Source: Chrysomallon squamiferum (Eukaryota; Mollusca; Gastropoda; Neomphalida; Peltospiridae). From it: a stretch of DNA of 64,000 bases. Of this stretch, positions 43,001 through 54,111 are shown one piece after another (the stretch's first letter is position 1; each line of letters begins with the position of its first letter). A model generated the notes under the pieces. It was given only the letters and a program-made list of their open reading frames with translations. It did not search any database and was not told where the DNA came from. The position numbers and the translations under genes were made by a program. The stretch lies in assembly GCA_012295275.1 (NCBI GenBank), contig CM022674.1:8578260-8642259 (forward strand), given 5' to 3'.

Positions 43001-45274
43001 TAATCCAATAATAATAATAACAATTATTATTATTTTAGTAATAATAATCACAATGTTAACAATGATGATGATGATGATGATGATGATGGTGCTGGTGGTG
43101 GTAATGATTATAATAATAATAATAATCCTTGCAATGCTGATGATGATACTAATAATAATGAAGAGTACCGAGCCATGCAAAGTAGATAGCAATCTTCTCT
43201 CCAAAATACTGTCGAATGTGATCCAGGGGTTGGTACTTGTACCAGACGCCCCACCGCGCCCAGTACTTGTACAGCACCTGTCTGGCATTCAGTTCTTCTG
43301 GAGCCACCGGATGTTTAGGTAATTCTTCAGGACCCTGGAGAGAAAAGAAATATATATATCAGTGAAAAGTGACTTTGTATATGTTTGTGAAAAGCTTATT
43401 ATTATTATTATTAAAAAATAAATAAATAAATAAAAAAAAGGAGGAGAAGAAAGAAAAATGATTTTATGTAACACTGAAAGACCTTATTTTATTTATTTAT
43501 TTATTTACGAAGTCATATTGTTTGTGAAAAGTTTGTACCACTAAGGTCTTGTTTAAAACCAAGCCTATTCAACATAATGGCTATAATTGTTAAACCAGTC
43601 AGTGTCTTACAACGTGAAGTGGGAAAGCTGCTACGTATGTGTTCTCTTCAATGAGTCTCTCAATTCCCAGCTCCGCCTTCTTTCGCTTCCCGTACACAGC
43701 AGTGGACAGAATCTCAAACACAATCTGGTTCCTCTGGGTGTCCGTGAAAAAACTGTCGTGATCTTCACTGCCCAAAAACCTGAACCAGAAACAAAATTAT
43801 CATGAATATCATTCCTAAAAATCAGTGATAGAAGATAAAATTATCATTATTTGCGAAACAACACAGCTTAAACAAAAAATAATGCAGAAGATTAAATATT
43901 CATAGTTATGAATGGCTGAAAGTAAACAACATCTGTAACAAAAAAATCCCATCAAGAAAAGACAGAACTTACAATAAAGTAATGAAGTATCTAATTATTA
44001 TTTGCTGCAGAACAGCAATAAAAACATATCAGTCAATGTTATTTATAATCACAGATTTTATTTATTCAAATAATATACACATATAAAGCAGCATGAAAGA
44101 TAATTATGACTGTTACAACAGACTGTACAGATTTCTGATTACAGAGCACTGGGTGGAATGGAAAAAGCTCTCACCTGTTAAGTTTTGACTTTTTGAACTC
44201 ACAGGTGTAGTAATCGAGTGGCTTGTTTGGTACATTTTGTGTCATTATGTTGGGAATGTGCAGAATTTTAAACAGTTTCTCAGACCAGTTATCACTCGGG
44301 TTCTGATGAGCCTAAACATTTAACAATACCACACATGTAAGTCATACACATAGAATATACATAACAAAACAAATCAATTCTACTTTCTATATGTGTGTAG
44401 AATTAATTCACTTTTATACACACACAGAATAAGATCATTTTTAAATGATGTTTAATATTCAAAATATATACATTCTACAAATAAAAAGAAAAAATTAAAG
44501 ATGGTAATTTTCAAATTATATTCTCTACTTAATTTTTACCTGTACAACCTATGAGTGGATTAATTCTAAAACTGTCTTACTAACTGTTATACACTATTCA
44601 TACTTAATCAAGCATAACCAAACATGCTGCATATCAATTCAGATTGAACAATTTTTTTGAAACAACAGAATCCTGTTATACTGACTCTAAAAATGATGTC
44701 ATTATAAAAAACACTTTTTTATTTCTTAGATCAAAATGCAGAGAACAATATCTCTGTTGTGCACTTAGCTAAAAATTTGATTATATAAACATTCTACTCA
44801 ACTTTATATAAAATATTATAAAGCCCTCTTGTTTCTCACAATATGTTGTTTTTTATTAACTGAAATTCAAACTTTTTAATACAATAACAATTACCATTCA
44901 TTTATATAAACCATCTGAAAATGAAACACAAAAATCTGAAATTTTCAGAGATATTTTGTAATTGCAAATGAATGATATCAAAGTTTTATATATATATATT
45001 TAATATTTAGTATTCTAATCAGATTCTGATCTTTGTAATATAACATCATGGTTTAAATAATTCTGTTGATCACTTATAGAGTTATATTCCAATATATGTT
45101 GAAATTATTTAAAATTAATTAAAGAAAATATTAAAATTTTTACACAGCTTAACCACTGCTAGATATTAATTATAACAGTCACATGATTTTTGTCTGTAAA
45201 TACAATTTGAAATTAAAACTTTATAGTAAAAATAACAGTAACAATAATACAGATTATGATTCCACCATTTCCTA

Positions 45275-45316
<42 letters not shown>

Positions 45317-45754
45317 TAATAAATAAAACAACAACAACAACAACAACAATAATATATATATACCCTTCTTGAGACAAGATTTTAAATTCCTAATGCAAAA
45401 GAGCATGCAGTTTTTTAACATCTTTTTAAATGTTTGATTCCATATTAAACTAATACCATTATTTTGCTATTTTTATTGTTATTTTCCTTTATACATACAT
45501 GTCTAAAGAAATTATTAGGAATAGCTAATTAATTAAAAATAAAGACTGTCTTTTAAAATACACAAAACCATTTATTTATAAAAAAAATTCCATTCTAAAT
45601 TTTATACAAAAATTATTTATTCTAAAATACCTTGTATCAGAATATTCTTCCACAAAAAAAAAAAAACAAACAAAAAAAATACCCAACAACTTTCTTGAAA
45701 TATATTTTCTAGCCAAAAGTATGAAATAGTTAATGTATTTATATTTGAGTATGC

Positions 45755-45815
<61 letters not shown>

Positions 45816-48800
45816 ATATATATATATAAGAAATAACTTTTTATTAATGTTGGAATTATATATATATATATATATAAAACACACACACACACACAGACAC
45901 ACAGACACAGTTATGCTGTTCCACACTAAGTCAACCACTATTATAAATATTTGTTTTTAGACATATTTCCAGTTGTTATTACAGTGGCAATGGGTTGTGG
46001 TAAAACTCTACTCTGGGATACCACTAAAAAGCAGTAGATACAAGCTTCAGTAGACAAGTAGATTAATACGTTAATTAGGTTAATTATTTAAATGAGATAA
46101 GAAATAACTTTTTATTAATGTTGGAATTATATACAAATATATATAATATATAACTGTGTGTATACAATTAACTAATAATAATAATAATAATTTAAAAACA
46201 AAACAACTATTCTTAGTCTACCTTTCATCAAACTGTCAACTATGAAATATCATCTAACCTTTTTTACTAATTTATTGTTATTATTTATTTATCATACTAC
46301 ATTTAAAACAACAGAAACATTTGTATGTAAAATTCTTATATTCAAGATCTAAAGAAATAATAATAAAATAATAATAATAAATTAGTGTATAACAGTAAGA
46401 ATGCTGTTTACATGATTACAGAATATATGTTAACAATGCAGATGTATGTGTGTTATATTATACTGATTAATATTCATGCTTTAAGAACTAAAATAGCAGG
46501 CATATATAGATATATTTGTATATTTCTGACATGCCCCTGAATACCCTCTTGTAGCAGTTTACTTACTTTAGAGTAATTATGTTCCTAAAATAGAAAATCT
46601 AGCTAGCTTATCACTTATTTAAAAAAATGAAAACAAGCTAATATAAAGTGCATTCATAATAAAACCTGTAAGAACAAATAACTGTAAAAGATTGAGTCAC
46701 AGTAGTCTGTTTCCACACAGAGTTTCTTTTTACATAAACTCATTTCATGTACTGAAAATAATGTTTTAATGTTTCTAATAGTAAATTATTATTTTATTTT
46801 TTTTTTAAATTTTTATTTCTATTATTATTATTATTATTATTATTATGATTGTTTGTTGCAAATTTATGAATTCCATACACTATCACTCAATGTAATCAAC
46901 ATTTATTTTATCTTGTGTTTACTTCTTCCATTACCAATAATTTATAGGTTTGTATTTGATCTGGAACAGTATATTACTAAAAAGAAGAATATATTTAGAC
47001 CAGGAAGCAAATACCATAGGTTCTCGTGTACCATTTGGATTGGGAAATAAATTAAAATAATCAAATCAATGGTTCTAATACTGAAGTTGGATTGGGAAAT
47101 ATATTAAAATAATCAAATACTGAAGTTGGATTGGGAAATGCCTAACGAAGTCTCTAATATTTTGTTATAGATTCTACTTTAATTCAAAACTAATCACATT
47201 TAATAACTTTATCCCATCTGCTACCAATATTTTATAATTTCCATGCATTATCTTAGATTCACATCTCTTGAAATTATAATTATTTTAAACAAACAGTGCA
47301 TGATAATAATTTAAAATTTTACATTTCTTGGGAGTTTTTAAAATATTTCATTTTTTTTTTTTTTATTTTAATCAGTGATTTGAATATAAATAGTAACAAA
47401 ATTACTATCTTTATTATCAGTGTTAAAATCTAATAATCAAACAGGTAAGATTAATAATTAGTGTGATCAAGGTGCGACTTTCACCTGACACGGAAATCGT
47501 TGTTTAGCCTGTACGTACAAAATTTAATAAACATTTTCTAAAACCTTTCCTTGTGATAAGCAGATATATACAGACAAAATTTCATTAACTGCAGATTTGT
47601 ACTGCAAGAAGTAGACACCCTCTGAGATTCCACAGAACTGTACCAGTGCTGCAACTTCTAGTCCTGTTGATTTAGCTACTTTTAATTATGCAGTGGAATA
47701 CTAATTTATTTATCTATTCACTTTCTCAATCTCTTCTTTCTTTATTCATTTCTTTTTCTATTTGTTTTATTTATTTATTTTTTTTTTTATTATTTATTTA
47801 TTTTTTTTTTTTTTTTTTTTTTAGTTATATTTTTTATAATAAATTATAGAAATTTCAAGTGCAAAAAAAAGTTTTAATTTTTAAACTCTGTGGTGCTGTT
47901 ATTACAAATCATGCAAAGGTAAATAAAGTGAAAATAAAATAAAACAATCAACATCAGGTTTTAAAAAAATAATAGATTTTAACATTATCATTGCTCAAAT
48001 AAAGAACAGTTTAATTATATGTGTTTGTATATATTACTAGAGTATTAATATATATATAAATATGTGTTGGGGTATATATACATATATTACTAGAGTATTA
48101 ATATAATTCATAAATTGTTTTAAAAAAAATTGTTTTACAAATTAATGTAAAAATATAATTTTGTATTAAGACAGAAAAATATATTTGTTTTGATGTTTAA
48201 TTTAAAAAAGGCAATTTGGTGAAATAAATAAATCATTGTAGAATCAAAATAAGTGCATCATGTAAACAGTTTGAGTATTACAAACTGAGTGTTAAGTAAT
48301 GAAGTTACCGCACACGTTAGCTAACTAATGTTTTACCTGCAGGGGAGCTCTCAGTCCAAGGTTTTCAGCATACAAACAGCACACATCCCATGGTGCATGC
48401 ACTTTTATAAAGTTTATCAGTTTTTTCTCACTTTGTAATGACTCCTGCCAGAAAGAAAGACCAAATAAAAAAAGTATAAAGTAAAATTTAGTTCACTGTT
48501 TATTAACTTATAACTAATTAAAACAAACACACATAAACATATACAATGAAATCAGTAAATATCTAAACAGTGTGATACACACACATATGCATGCACATGC
48601 ATAAAAAAACAAATCAATATAATTATATAATTAAGGCAAGTTCAAAAACTTTATAATGCACACACACATATAATTCAGATATATAATATTAAAAAAATCA
48701 AGTTTTAAACATTCAACACTATAATGACTTTAAAAATTAAAAAATTACAATTTAATAATAATAATAAAAATTGATGACAAGTACAGTAAAGTACAAGTAA

Positions 48801-49435
48801 TGTACAAGTTAAGTACAACTTAAGTACAAGTAAAGTACAAGTTAGTACAAGTTAAGTACAAGTAATGTACAAGTTAAGTACAACTTAAGTACAAGTAAAG
48901 TACAAGTTAGTACAAGTTAGTACAAGTGTGTATATACAACACCTCCTCCAGTTCGAGTCCCACTTTCACCAGACTCTGCTGAAACTTGCGCCGCCGCTGA
49001 ACATGTTTCTCATCAGGGGGCTTAACTCCTGACTTTTTATCTAAAGCATCTTCGTACACTAGGACATAATCTGAATTAAAAATAAACTGTATATAAATCA
49101 AAACATATACTCATAAACATTAACAAGTCTTCATAAAATTCATACGTTCTGATTTTTTTCAACATTTATAGCAGTTGTGTAATCATAGATAATAAATGAA
49201 ACACAGATTACAGTTATTTATCACACATGAGCCTACAGCCACAGGTACCAAGTCTGGCAATGACAGAAAACAGGGGGTTTTTGGTTAAAGAATTAAAATC
49301 ACAGATTTAAATTGTGAAAGTTATTCAGATTACTTGTTAATATGCTGATTTACCTATTTTCCTTAAACCATCTCTGAAATAGCACTCTTTTTCTGCTAAA
49401 CTCCTCATGTTTAACCCTTCATCTTCATGTGAACC
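33807..49435 (-). CDS. ano7: Anoctamin-7-like gene (gene-level entry, 20 exons)
   Basis: This is a TMEM16/anoctamin family membrane protein. The family contains calcium-activated anion channels and calcium-activated lipid scramblases; ANO7 relatives are usually grouped with the scramblase side. Twenty exons join with consistent phases into 837 residues ending at a TGA. In order there is the cytoplasmic anoctamin dimerisation domain (about residues 18-210), ten membrane segments (about 254-795) and a short acidic tail. The five acidic calcium ligands are present: E553 in GGCLIEL (TM6), E614 and E617 in EYLEM (TM7), E646 and D650 in EIRLD (TM8). ANO7-type marks are [10 protein letters not shown] after [17 protein letters not shown], and [13 protein letters not shown] near the end. 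Human ANO7 is about 930 residues, so roughly 80-100 N-terminal residues are missing from this model. Confidence 0.93.
33991..34048. repeat. (AC)n microsatellite
   Basis: In the last anoctamin intron, about 90 bp from the terminal exon acceptor. Confidence 0.97.
34410..34541 (-). CDS. ano7: Anoctamin-7 exon s (TM10 end and C-terminal helix)
   Basis: 44 codons: [55 protein letters not shown] is strikingly like the ANO7 C-terminus and unlike other anoctamins. Phase 0 at both ends. Confidence 0.96.
34739..34829 (-). CDS. ano7: Anoctamin-7 exon r (into TM10)
   Basis: 30 codons: [39 protein letters not shown] with DGHY-like spacing is closest to ANO7 among the paralogs I know. Phase 0 out. Confidence 0.96.
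35237..35370 (-). CDS. ano7: Anoctamin-7 exon q (TM9 and extracellular loop)
   Basis: 44 codons: [44 protein letters not shown] plus [11 protein letters not shown] is a family signature. Several N-x-S/T sites (NWS, NFT, NGT) are in the extracellular loop. Confidence 0.96.
35634..35839 (-). CDS. ano7: Anoctamin-7 exon p (TM7-TM9, two calcium-site residues)
   Basis: 68 codons after the split Ile: [69 protein letters not shown] and D of EIRLD are the TM8 calcium ligands. The start chosen is the copy of the acceptor nearest the body of the exon, because it restores the family sequence EYLEM-ILQFGF in phase. Six upstream copies of the same acceptor (each 38 bp apart) are also potential starts. 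Confidence 0.95.
35811..36076. repeat. 38-bp minisatellite, exactly 7 copies, spanning a splice acceptor
   Basis: Copies start at 35811, 35849, 35887, 35925, 35963, 36001 and 36039 and appear identical. On the minus strand each holds TATCTTTGTGTTTCAG, an acceptor, then TTCTGCAGTTTGGTTTTATC, the first exon bases. The copy nearest the exon body overlaps anoctamin exon p. Two to three diverged ~35-bp relatives continue to about 36150. Confidence 0.97.
36418..36542 (-). CDS. ano7: Anoctamin-7 exon o (into TM7, two calcium-site glutamates)
   Basis: 41 codons: [20 protein letters not shown], then [21 protein letters not shown]. Both Glu of EYLEM correspond to the TM7 calcium ligands. Donor ATGA followed by GTAAGA, phase 1. 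It splices to the exon whose acceptor is multiplied sevenfold. Confidence 0.96.
37123..37220 (-). CDS. ano7: Anoctamin-7 exon n (TM6, calcium-site glutamate)
   Basis: 32 codons: [20 protein letters not shown], then [12 protein letters not shown]. The Glu of CLIEL is the TM6 calcium ligand known from structures of family members. Its first ten bases and the acceptor are repeated four more times in the tandem array immediately upstream. Confidence 0.96.
37211..37505. repeat. 77-bp tandem repeat with duplicated acceptor of exon n
   Basis: CATTGTTACACTGAAATCAT occurs at 37211 (exon border), 37249 and 37403. A one-base variant is at 37326, and a further copy near 37483 diverges toward its end. 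Spacing is 77 bp between the 37249, 37326 and 37403 copies. On the minus strand it is the acceptor ATGATTTCAG plus ten exon bases. Confidence 0.93.
37711..37765 (-). CDS. ano7: Anoctamin-7 exon m (short)
   Basis: 18 codons, [18 protein letters not shown], completing the KGRFVGYPG motif. One base in, phase 0 out. Too short for frame-based detection but fixed by splice sites and phase. Confidence 0.95.
38027..38138 (-). CDS. ano7: Anoctamin-7 exon l (TM5)
   Basis: 36 codons: [20 protein letters not shown], then [16 protein letters not shown]. WEMHRTQTxxED and [13 protein letters not shown] are invariant anoctamin motifs. Donor GTAAGA, phase 2. Confidence 0.97.
38650..38845 (-). CDS. ano7: Anoctamin-7 exon k (TM3-TM4)
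   Basis: 65 codons plus one base: [20 protein letters not shown], then a loop, then [20 protein letters not shown] and LKFTQW. Two membrane segments. The acceptor and first exon bases recur in the tandem copies at 38846-39110. The in-frame ATG at its start is not an initiation codon, because exon j joins it. Confidence 0.94.
38846..39110. repeat. 67-bp tandem repeat derived from the start of exon k
   Basis: CCATGATAAATATTAT, which is inside exon k at about 38818, recurs in the upstream intron at about 38943, 39010 and 39077 (67-bp period). The last copy continues with ATTATGATGTGAAAAA, resembling the exon k acceptor region ACTATCATCTGAAAAA. Confidence 0.88.
39655..39792 (-). CDS. ano7: Anoctamin-7 exon j (into TM3)
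   Basis: 46 codons starting [20 protein letters not shown] and continuing [27 protein letters not shown] and the NPITG-EPYF stretch match the TM2-TM3 intracellular loop of ANO7. Phase 0 in and out. Confidence 0.96.
40102..40184 (-). CDS. ano7: Anoctamin-7 exon i
   Basis: 27 codons: [20 protein letters not shown] and [20 protein letters not shown] across the junction is an anoctamin hallmark. The donor GTAAAT gives phase 0, matching the next exon. Confidence 0.95.
40601..40767 (-). CDS. ano7: Anoctamin-7 exon h (extracellular cysteine loop, TM2)
   Basis: 55 codons: [55 protein letters not shown]. It carries the extracellular cysteines (VC, MCPLC, GC, VC) that form disulfides in anoctamins, then starts TM2. 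Its acceptor TTTGTGTACAG is directly flanked by the 1.7-kb minisatellite. Confidence 0.95.
40779..42504. repeat. 1.7-kb minisatellite of 15-19-bp units next to exon h
   Basis: Roughly 95-100 units of the form CAGCTCATTATTACACACA with length variants (CA number) and GTTCATT versus GCTCATT variants. It starts 9 bp from the exon h acceptor and fills most of the intron between exons h and g. Confidence 0.97.
42801..42891 (-). CDS. ano7: Anoctamin-7 exon g (TM1)
   Basis: 29 codons, [20 protein letters not shown] then IFTMGSNIP, completing the first hydrophobic segment. Donor CTGC followed by GTAAGT, phase 2 out. Confidence 0.94.
43169..43334 (-). CDS. ano7: Anoctamin-7 exon f (into TM1)
   Basis: Reads [20 protein letters not shown], then [20 protein letters not shown], then [15 protein letters not shown]. 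The [14 protein letters not shown] stretch is the family motif leading into the first membrane segment. The donor GTACTC is weaker than the others, but the phase (1) joins exactly to the next exon. Confidence 0.94.
43611..43779 (-). CDS. ano7: Anoctamin-7 exon e
   Basis: 56 codons containing [15 protein letters not shown] and [15 protein letters not shown], the most conserved part of the anoctamin dimerisation domain, and ending AAFPLHV. Enters in phase 2 (AG+G gives Arg) and leaves in phase 0 at GTAAGA. Confidence 0.95.
44175..44311 (-). CDS. ano7: Anoctamin-7 exon d
   Basis: 45 codons plus two bases: [20 protein letters not shown], then [20 protein letters not shown]. The IPNIM and PLDYYT stretches are typical of the linker before the SDTQR motif in ANO7. 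Acceptor ATGTTTAG, donor GTGAGA. Confidence 0.92.
44312..48336 (-). other. Anoctamin intron between exons c and d (4.0 kb)
   Basis: AT-rich and CpG-poor. It holds (AAAT)n/(AAC)n at 45275-45350, a (GT)n tract at 45761-45812 flanked by (AT)n, a 46-bp-type duplication around 47030-47140 (TTGGATTGGGAAAT repeated three times), and long poly-T runs at 47775-47822. No exon signal fits the phase. Confidence 0.7.
45761..45812. repeat. (GT)n microsatellite
   Basis: Dinucleotide tract followed by (TA)n, and about 70 bp later by (AT)n and (AC)n in the opposite sense, so this short region can pair with itself. Confidence 0.96.
48337..48444 (-). CDS. ano7: Anoctamin-7 exon c
   Basis: 36 codons in phase 0 at both ends: [20 protein letters not shown] then [16 protein letters not shown]. 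The [12 protein letters not shown] stretch matches the conserved H-x-PW-x-x-L-x-x-YAE of anoctamins. Confidence 0.92.
48779..48927. repeat. GTACAAGTTA-type tandem repeat beside exon b donor
   Basis: Units of 9-11 bp (GTACAAGTTA, GTACAAGTAA, GTACAACTTAA) form a higher-order repeat of about 55-60 bp present twice. It ends about 15 bp from the exon b donor. Confidence 0.93.
48943..49070 (-). CDS. ano7: Anoctamin-7 exon b
   Basis: Reads [20 protein letters not shown] and continues to GLELEE, phase 1 in and phase 0 out. DYVLVYE is the family signature that opens the dimerisation domain. The donor is GTGTTG, and a 10-bp type tandem repeat begins about 15 bases into the following intron. Confidence 0.9.
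49354..49435 (-). CDS. ano7: Anoctamin-7 exon a (first secure exon)
   Basis: The acceptor TTTGTTTCCAG and donor GTAAAT bound 27 codons: [20 protein letters not shown] then RDGLRKI, ending in phase 1 (G of Asp). [16 protein letters not shown] across the junction is the start of the anoctamin dimerisation domain. It enters in phase 0, so at least one coding exon lies upstream unless the internal Met is used. Confidence 0.85.
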
Positions 49436-49879
49436 CTGGAAACAAATTACACTTGTAGATACTAATAATAAAATAACAATAATGCTAGATACATCAACAA
49501 CAACAAAAACAATAATAATAATGATGATGATGATGATGATAAAAGATGTTCAAGAATAATCATATTAAAAAATAATAATATATGTAATAAGAATAATATA
49601 TTTTTATTTTTATGTTTATTGATATTTTTATCTCACTTCAGAACATATGTAATACAGACAGCTACTGTACACACTGCGACAGCCTGGCTGTTTGTTTGAG
49701 AACACGAGAAGTGAGATATATCAAAGATAATATACATCATATTACTTAATACCATGTCTGCATGTATGTATGTATCTATGGGTGTGAGTTTGTGCGTTTG
49801 CGAGTTTGTGAGGGAGTGGGCGGGTGTGTATATTTATCTGAACATTAACAAGAAAGTGAGATATAATCATAGACTACAT

Positions 49880-49880
<1 letters not shown>

Positions 49881-49975
<95 letters not shown>
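49881..49975. repeat. (GT)n followed by (TA)n
   Basis: About 48 bp of GT then about 45 bp of TA. Confidence 0.96.
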
Positions 49976-49978
<3 letters not shown>

Positions 49979-50806
49979 TTATTTATCTGTATGTCTGAGT
50001 ATGGATATATTTATGTATGCTTATATTTAAAACCAACATATATGTTGATATAATTTTTTTTTAAATGTGTATAGTGAAACAGAGCTGTCACAAATGGCTG
50101 GTGTAGAAAACTAACTCTGCTACATTGAAAATCCATAATGCAGGAAATGCATATAGTTAAAAACCTGCTGACTGTACCATGGTAACAAATGATATTATAC
50201 TTTTCCACTTAACAGTGAAATAAATCATCAAGCTGTATGATTTATCCTGTGTGTGTTCAGCTCAGTCACCAGGGACTGGTTGCTTTCTGAGACGGTTAGA
50301 ACTGGATGGTAATACAATAGCAGCAATATCAACCGTTTCACATATCACAATTTATTTATTCTTTGTTTTCAGTTTGAAATCACTTTATCACAATATACAT
50401 GATGACAAAACAGAGACTGTCAGTGGTCCACTATGTTAGGCTGGTCTGTTCATCCTGGGTGTAGGAAGATGTTTATAAATGAATGGCTCAGTTGTAACAG
50501 GTGCTTTCTTCTTTCAGTCCATTATTGTTTTTAAAGATAATCATTAATAATAAAATTGGTTATCCATTCACATTCCTGTTCATTAAAATAGTTATTATTT
50601 CACAAATGATGTGTATCTAAGATAATGTATGCAAATTATAAATATTGGTAGCAGATGTGATAAAGTCAGACTATATAGTTTTATAAAATATTCTATTTAA
50701 TCTGCTGAAAGGTTCTATTTGTTGTGGTTGTATCCTCTAAAAACCTATATTGACTAAGATAATCTAACTGTATTCTGTGAACTGTTTTACCTGTCTTATT
50801 TAAAAT

Positions 50807-50988
50807 GTTCTACCTCTATTGTCTGAAATGTTCTGCCTGTACTGTCTGAAATGTTCTGCATGTACTGTCTGAAATGTTCTGCCTGTACTGTCTGAAATGT
50901 TCTGCCTGTACTGTCTGAAATGTTCTGCCTGTTCTGTCTGAAATGTTCTGTCTGTTCTGTCTGAAATGTTCTGCCTGTACTGTCTGAA
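50807..50988. repeat. 23-bp minisatellite, ~8 copies
   Basis: Units of TGTTCTGCCTGTACTGTCTG plus AAA with minor changes. Open frames through it reflect the repeat. Confidence 0.94.
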
Positions 50989-52840
50989 CTGATCTAGGAT
51001 ATGTTACCAATATTATTTAAAATATTCTACCTGTATTGTAATACTGAAATGCAGTAAACCATGGAGTTTTGCTTATGAATTTATTGTTAAGTGTTCCTGT
51101 CCTTGATAATAACATTTCTTCTGTGATAAAATATATATTTGTGTTGTTCTGCATACATTAGCATACCATTGGTATGAAACCAGGCTCCTTTGTAGACAGA
51201 GTTCTCTTCAATTATTTATTGTCACATCAAACACATCCATTGTATTGCAGAAATAATGATCAATATTTTTTATAAACCTAGTAACAATGCATGCATACAG
51301 GAAAAGCAGAAAAGTAGACAAAATAATGTAACATATTTTGACAAAGAATATTTTGAAAAACACCTGGAACAGACATCTAGAAGATTTTATAACATTTTAT
51401 CACATTTTTGACAAACATATGTTAGAAAATTAAATGGAATGTTAGCTGAGCCATAAGATGTAAAAAAAAACATATGTAAAAATTGATTATAAATATCAAT
51501 ATCTTCAAGCTGTGCTACATGCAGAATATAAATTGATTTCTTATTAGACTCAAGTAATTGTCAAAATATCTCAAAGTATCTGAATATATTCTAGACATTC
51601 CACCCCAACATTTAGTTAAGAGATCTCAACCTGCATAAAATTACACAAGAGTTGATCAGTTGGTAGAACTGCAGAATGTCAGTGATGTTTAGTGTGCGCA
51701 GTATTAAATAACTATTGTGATGTGATAAATTAATAATCTTGTGGTATCTGTACTCATATTTCAAATTTTTAACAACCACTATGGTATTACATCCATTTAA
51801 ATAATTCAGGTATGCTGTGTGTATGTGTTTCATGTGCATATGTTTTTGTATGTATTTGTCAGAGAGCACAGTATATGTATGCATTTATTTGTGTGTGTTT
51901 CTGTGTATGTGTTTGCATGTGTATATGTTAGATCTTGTATATGCATTTGTATGCATTTTCTATGTGTATGTGTGTGTGTGTGTGAGTGCACCATTAACCA
52001 TTTAGATGTCATCAATAACAGTCATCCACAGACTGGTAGTAGCTAGACTGACACAATGCAATATTACACTGAACTGGTATCTCAGCTTTTCATACAGTCA
52101 TAATGTATTTGTAAGTGTGTGTCACCACTGACATAAAACTAGATAACAAAATCTTCTTTTTAAGAGTTAAAACTAGCATAAGATTAAAGCCCAAAGACAT
52201 GTTATTGTCATTTGTAATCAGTTAATTCCATATCCACACATTACTGAATCAAACAAATCTGCTACTTTTTCTTCAAACTAAATGATTTGAAGATTTGCAG
52301 ATTTTCTTTTTTTCTTTTTTTTCATTCTTACCTCACAGGATCATAAAAAAAAAAAAAAAAGTTCAATTTAATGGAATTTTATATCAGTTTTTAAAAAAGT
52401 CACTCAGATCAAAGTGTGAAAAACTAAAATAAATATTTTATCTAAGATGCAAACAGAAAATGTAATAATGAATTGTGTTTTACTGAGATTTGTTGTGTGG
52501 GCAGGTAGACTAATTAGTCTGTTCAGCTGTTTGACAAAAAGTAGTGATGTACAGACCTATCAAATGTCAGTCTCCCTTTCACTCTCTGCCTGTTACTCTG
52601 CATGATGAGTAGTCAGAGATGTAGTGTGAAACAATCACCTGAACAATCACATTAACAGAATCACTTTACAGAAATAGAACACAACTATTAGGCAGGCAAA
52701 ATAGGCATTCAAACTGAGTAAAAGTTATTATTTTGTGCAAATGAAATAACAAATTTATTTTTTCCCCTTGCTTTGGGATAAAGTGCAACTTCACAATGTT
52801 TCATTCTCTTCTTTTTTCACAAAGCAGTCTTTACAGAAAT

Positions 52841-53467
52841 GATTATAACATGTGAGATGCAGAACAAGTGAGATAGAAATGATTATAACATGTGAGATGC
52901 TGAACAAGTGAGATAGAAATGATTATAACATGTGAGATGCTGAACAAGTGAGATAGAAATGATTATAACATGTGAGATGCAGAACAAGTGAGATAGAAAT
53001 GATTATAACATGTGAGATGCAGAACAAGTGAGATAGAAATGATTATAACATGTGAGATGCTGAACAAGTGAGATAGAAATGATTATAACATGTGAGATGC
53101 TGAACAAGTGAGATAGAAATGATTATAACATGTGAGATGCTGAACAAGTGAGATAGAAATGATTATAACGTGTGAGATGCTGAACAAGTGAGATAGAAAT
53201 GATTATAACGTGTGAGATGCAGAACAAGTGAGATAGAAATGATTATAACATGTGAGATGCTGAACAAGTGAGATAGAAATGATTATAACATGTGAGATGC
53301 TGAACAAGTGAGATAGAAATGATTATAACGTGTGAGATGCTGAACAAGTGAGATAGAAATGATTATAACATGTGAGATGCTGAACAAGTGAGACAGAAAT
53401 GATTATAACATGTGAGATGCAGAACAAGTGAGATAGAAATGATTATAATGTGTGAGATGCTGAACAA
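52841..53467 (+). repeat. 40-bp minisatellite, array A (~15.7 copies)
   Basis: Unit starts GATTATAACATGTGAGATGC and ends with TGAACAAGTGAGATAGAAAT. The period is exactly 40 bp throughout, with few point variants (T/A before GAACAAG, ACATG/ACGTG/ATGTG). The array is flanked by the 15-bp direct repeat ACAAAGCAGTCTTTA at 52819-52833 and 53464-53478. Confidence 0.97.
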
Positions 53468-54111
53468 AGCAGTCTTTAAAAACTAACAATCCTCCTGACA
53501 GTCATGTAAACCCACCACCTCAAATCTCCACAAACTGAAAATTTCATAAATTAATTACTTCTGCTAATTTCCATAAAACAGAAACTTCACAGTAATTTAA
53601 CCTTCCCTCAATTTCAATAAAATTTTTTTTTCTCCCACTAACTTCCATAAAAATTAAAACTTAACAAGTAATCTATCCCTCCCTCCATCTGTACAAAATA
53701 GAGACTTCACAAATTAACGATCCTTAAATTTAACTGTAATTTATCTTTCCCCAATTTTAAAAAAAGATTTCTCAATTAATATATTCCTCAACAACTCTAC
53801 CTCATTCATTACAAATATTGAGAATTCACAAATTAATGATCCTCTGCTAATTCTGTAGTTTATACAATCTACCCCTCCCCCAATTCCAAAAATAAAGGAA
53901 ACAGATTAATTATCCTACTGCTAACTTCCATTAAAAATATGACTTGATAAGCTTATCTCTATATTTAATGTCTATAGACTGAGACAACAGAGTTTGATTT
54001 AGCCTGCTGGACAACCTGGCAGTGTTCTACACTGACTCAATTACAACCAGCTAAGTCTGTCACTGCTCCACCACACCACAACCACAGCCAGTTTGTTACA
54101 CTCCCATGGTA

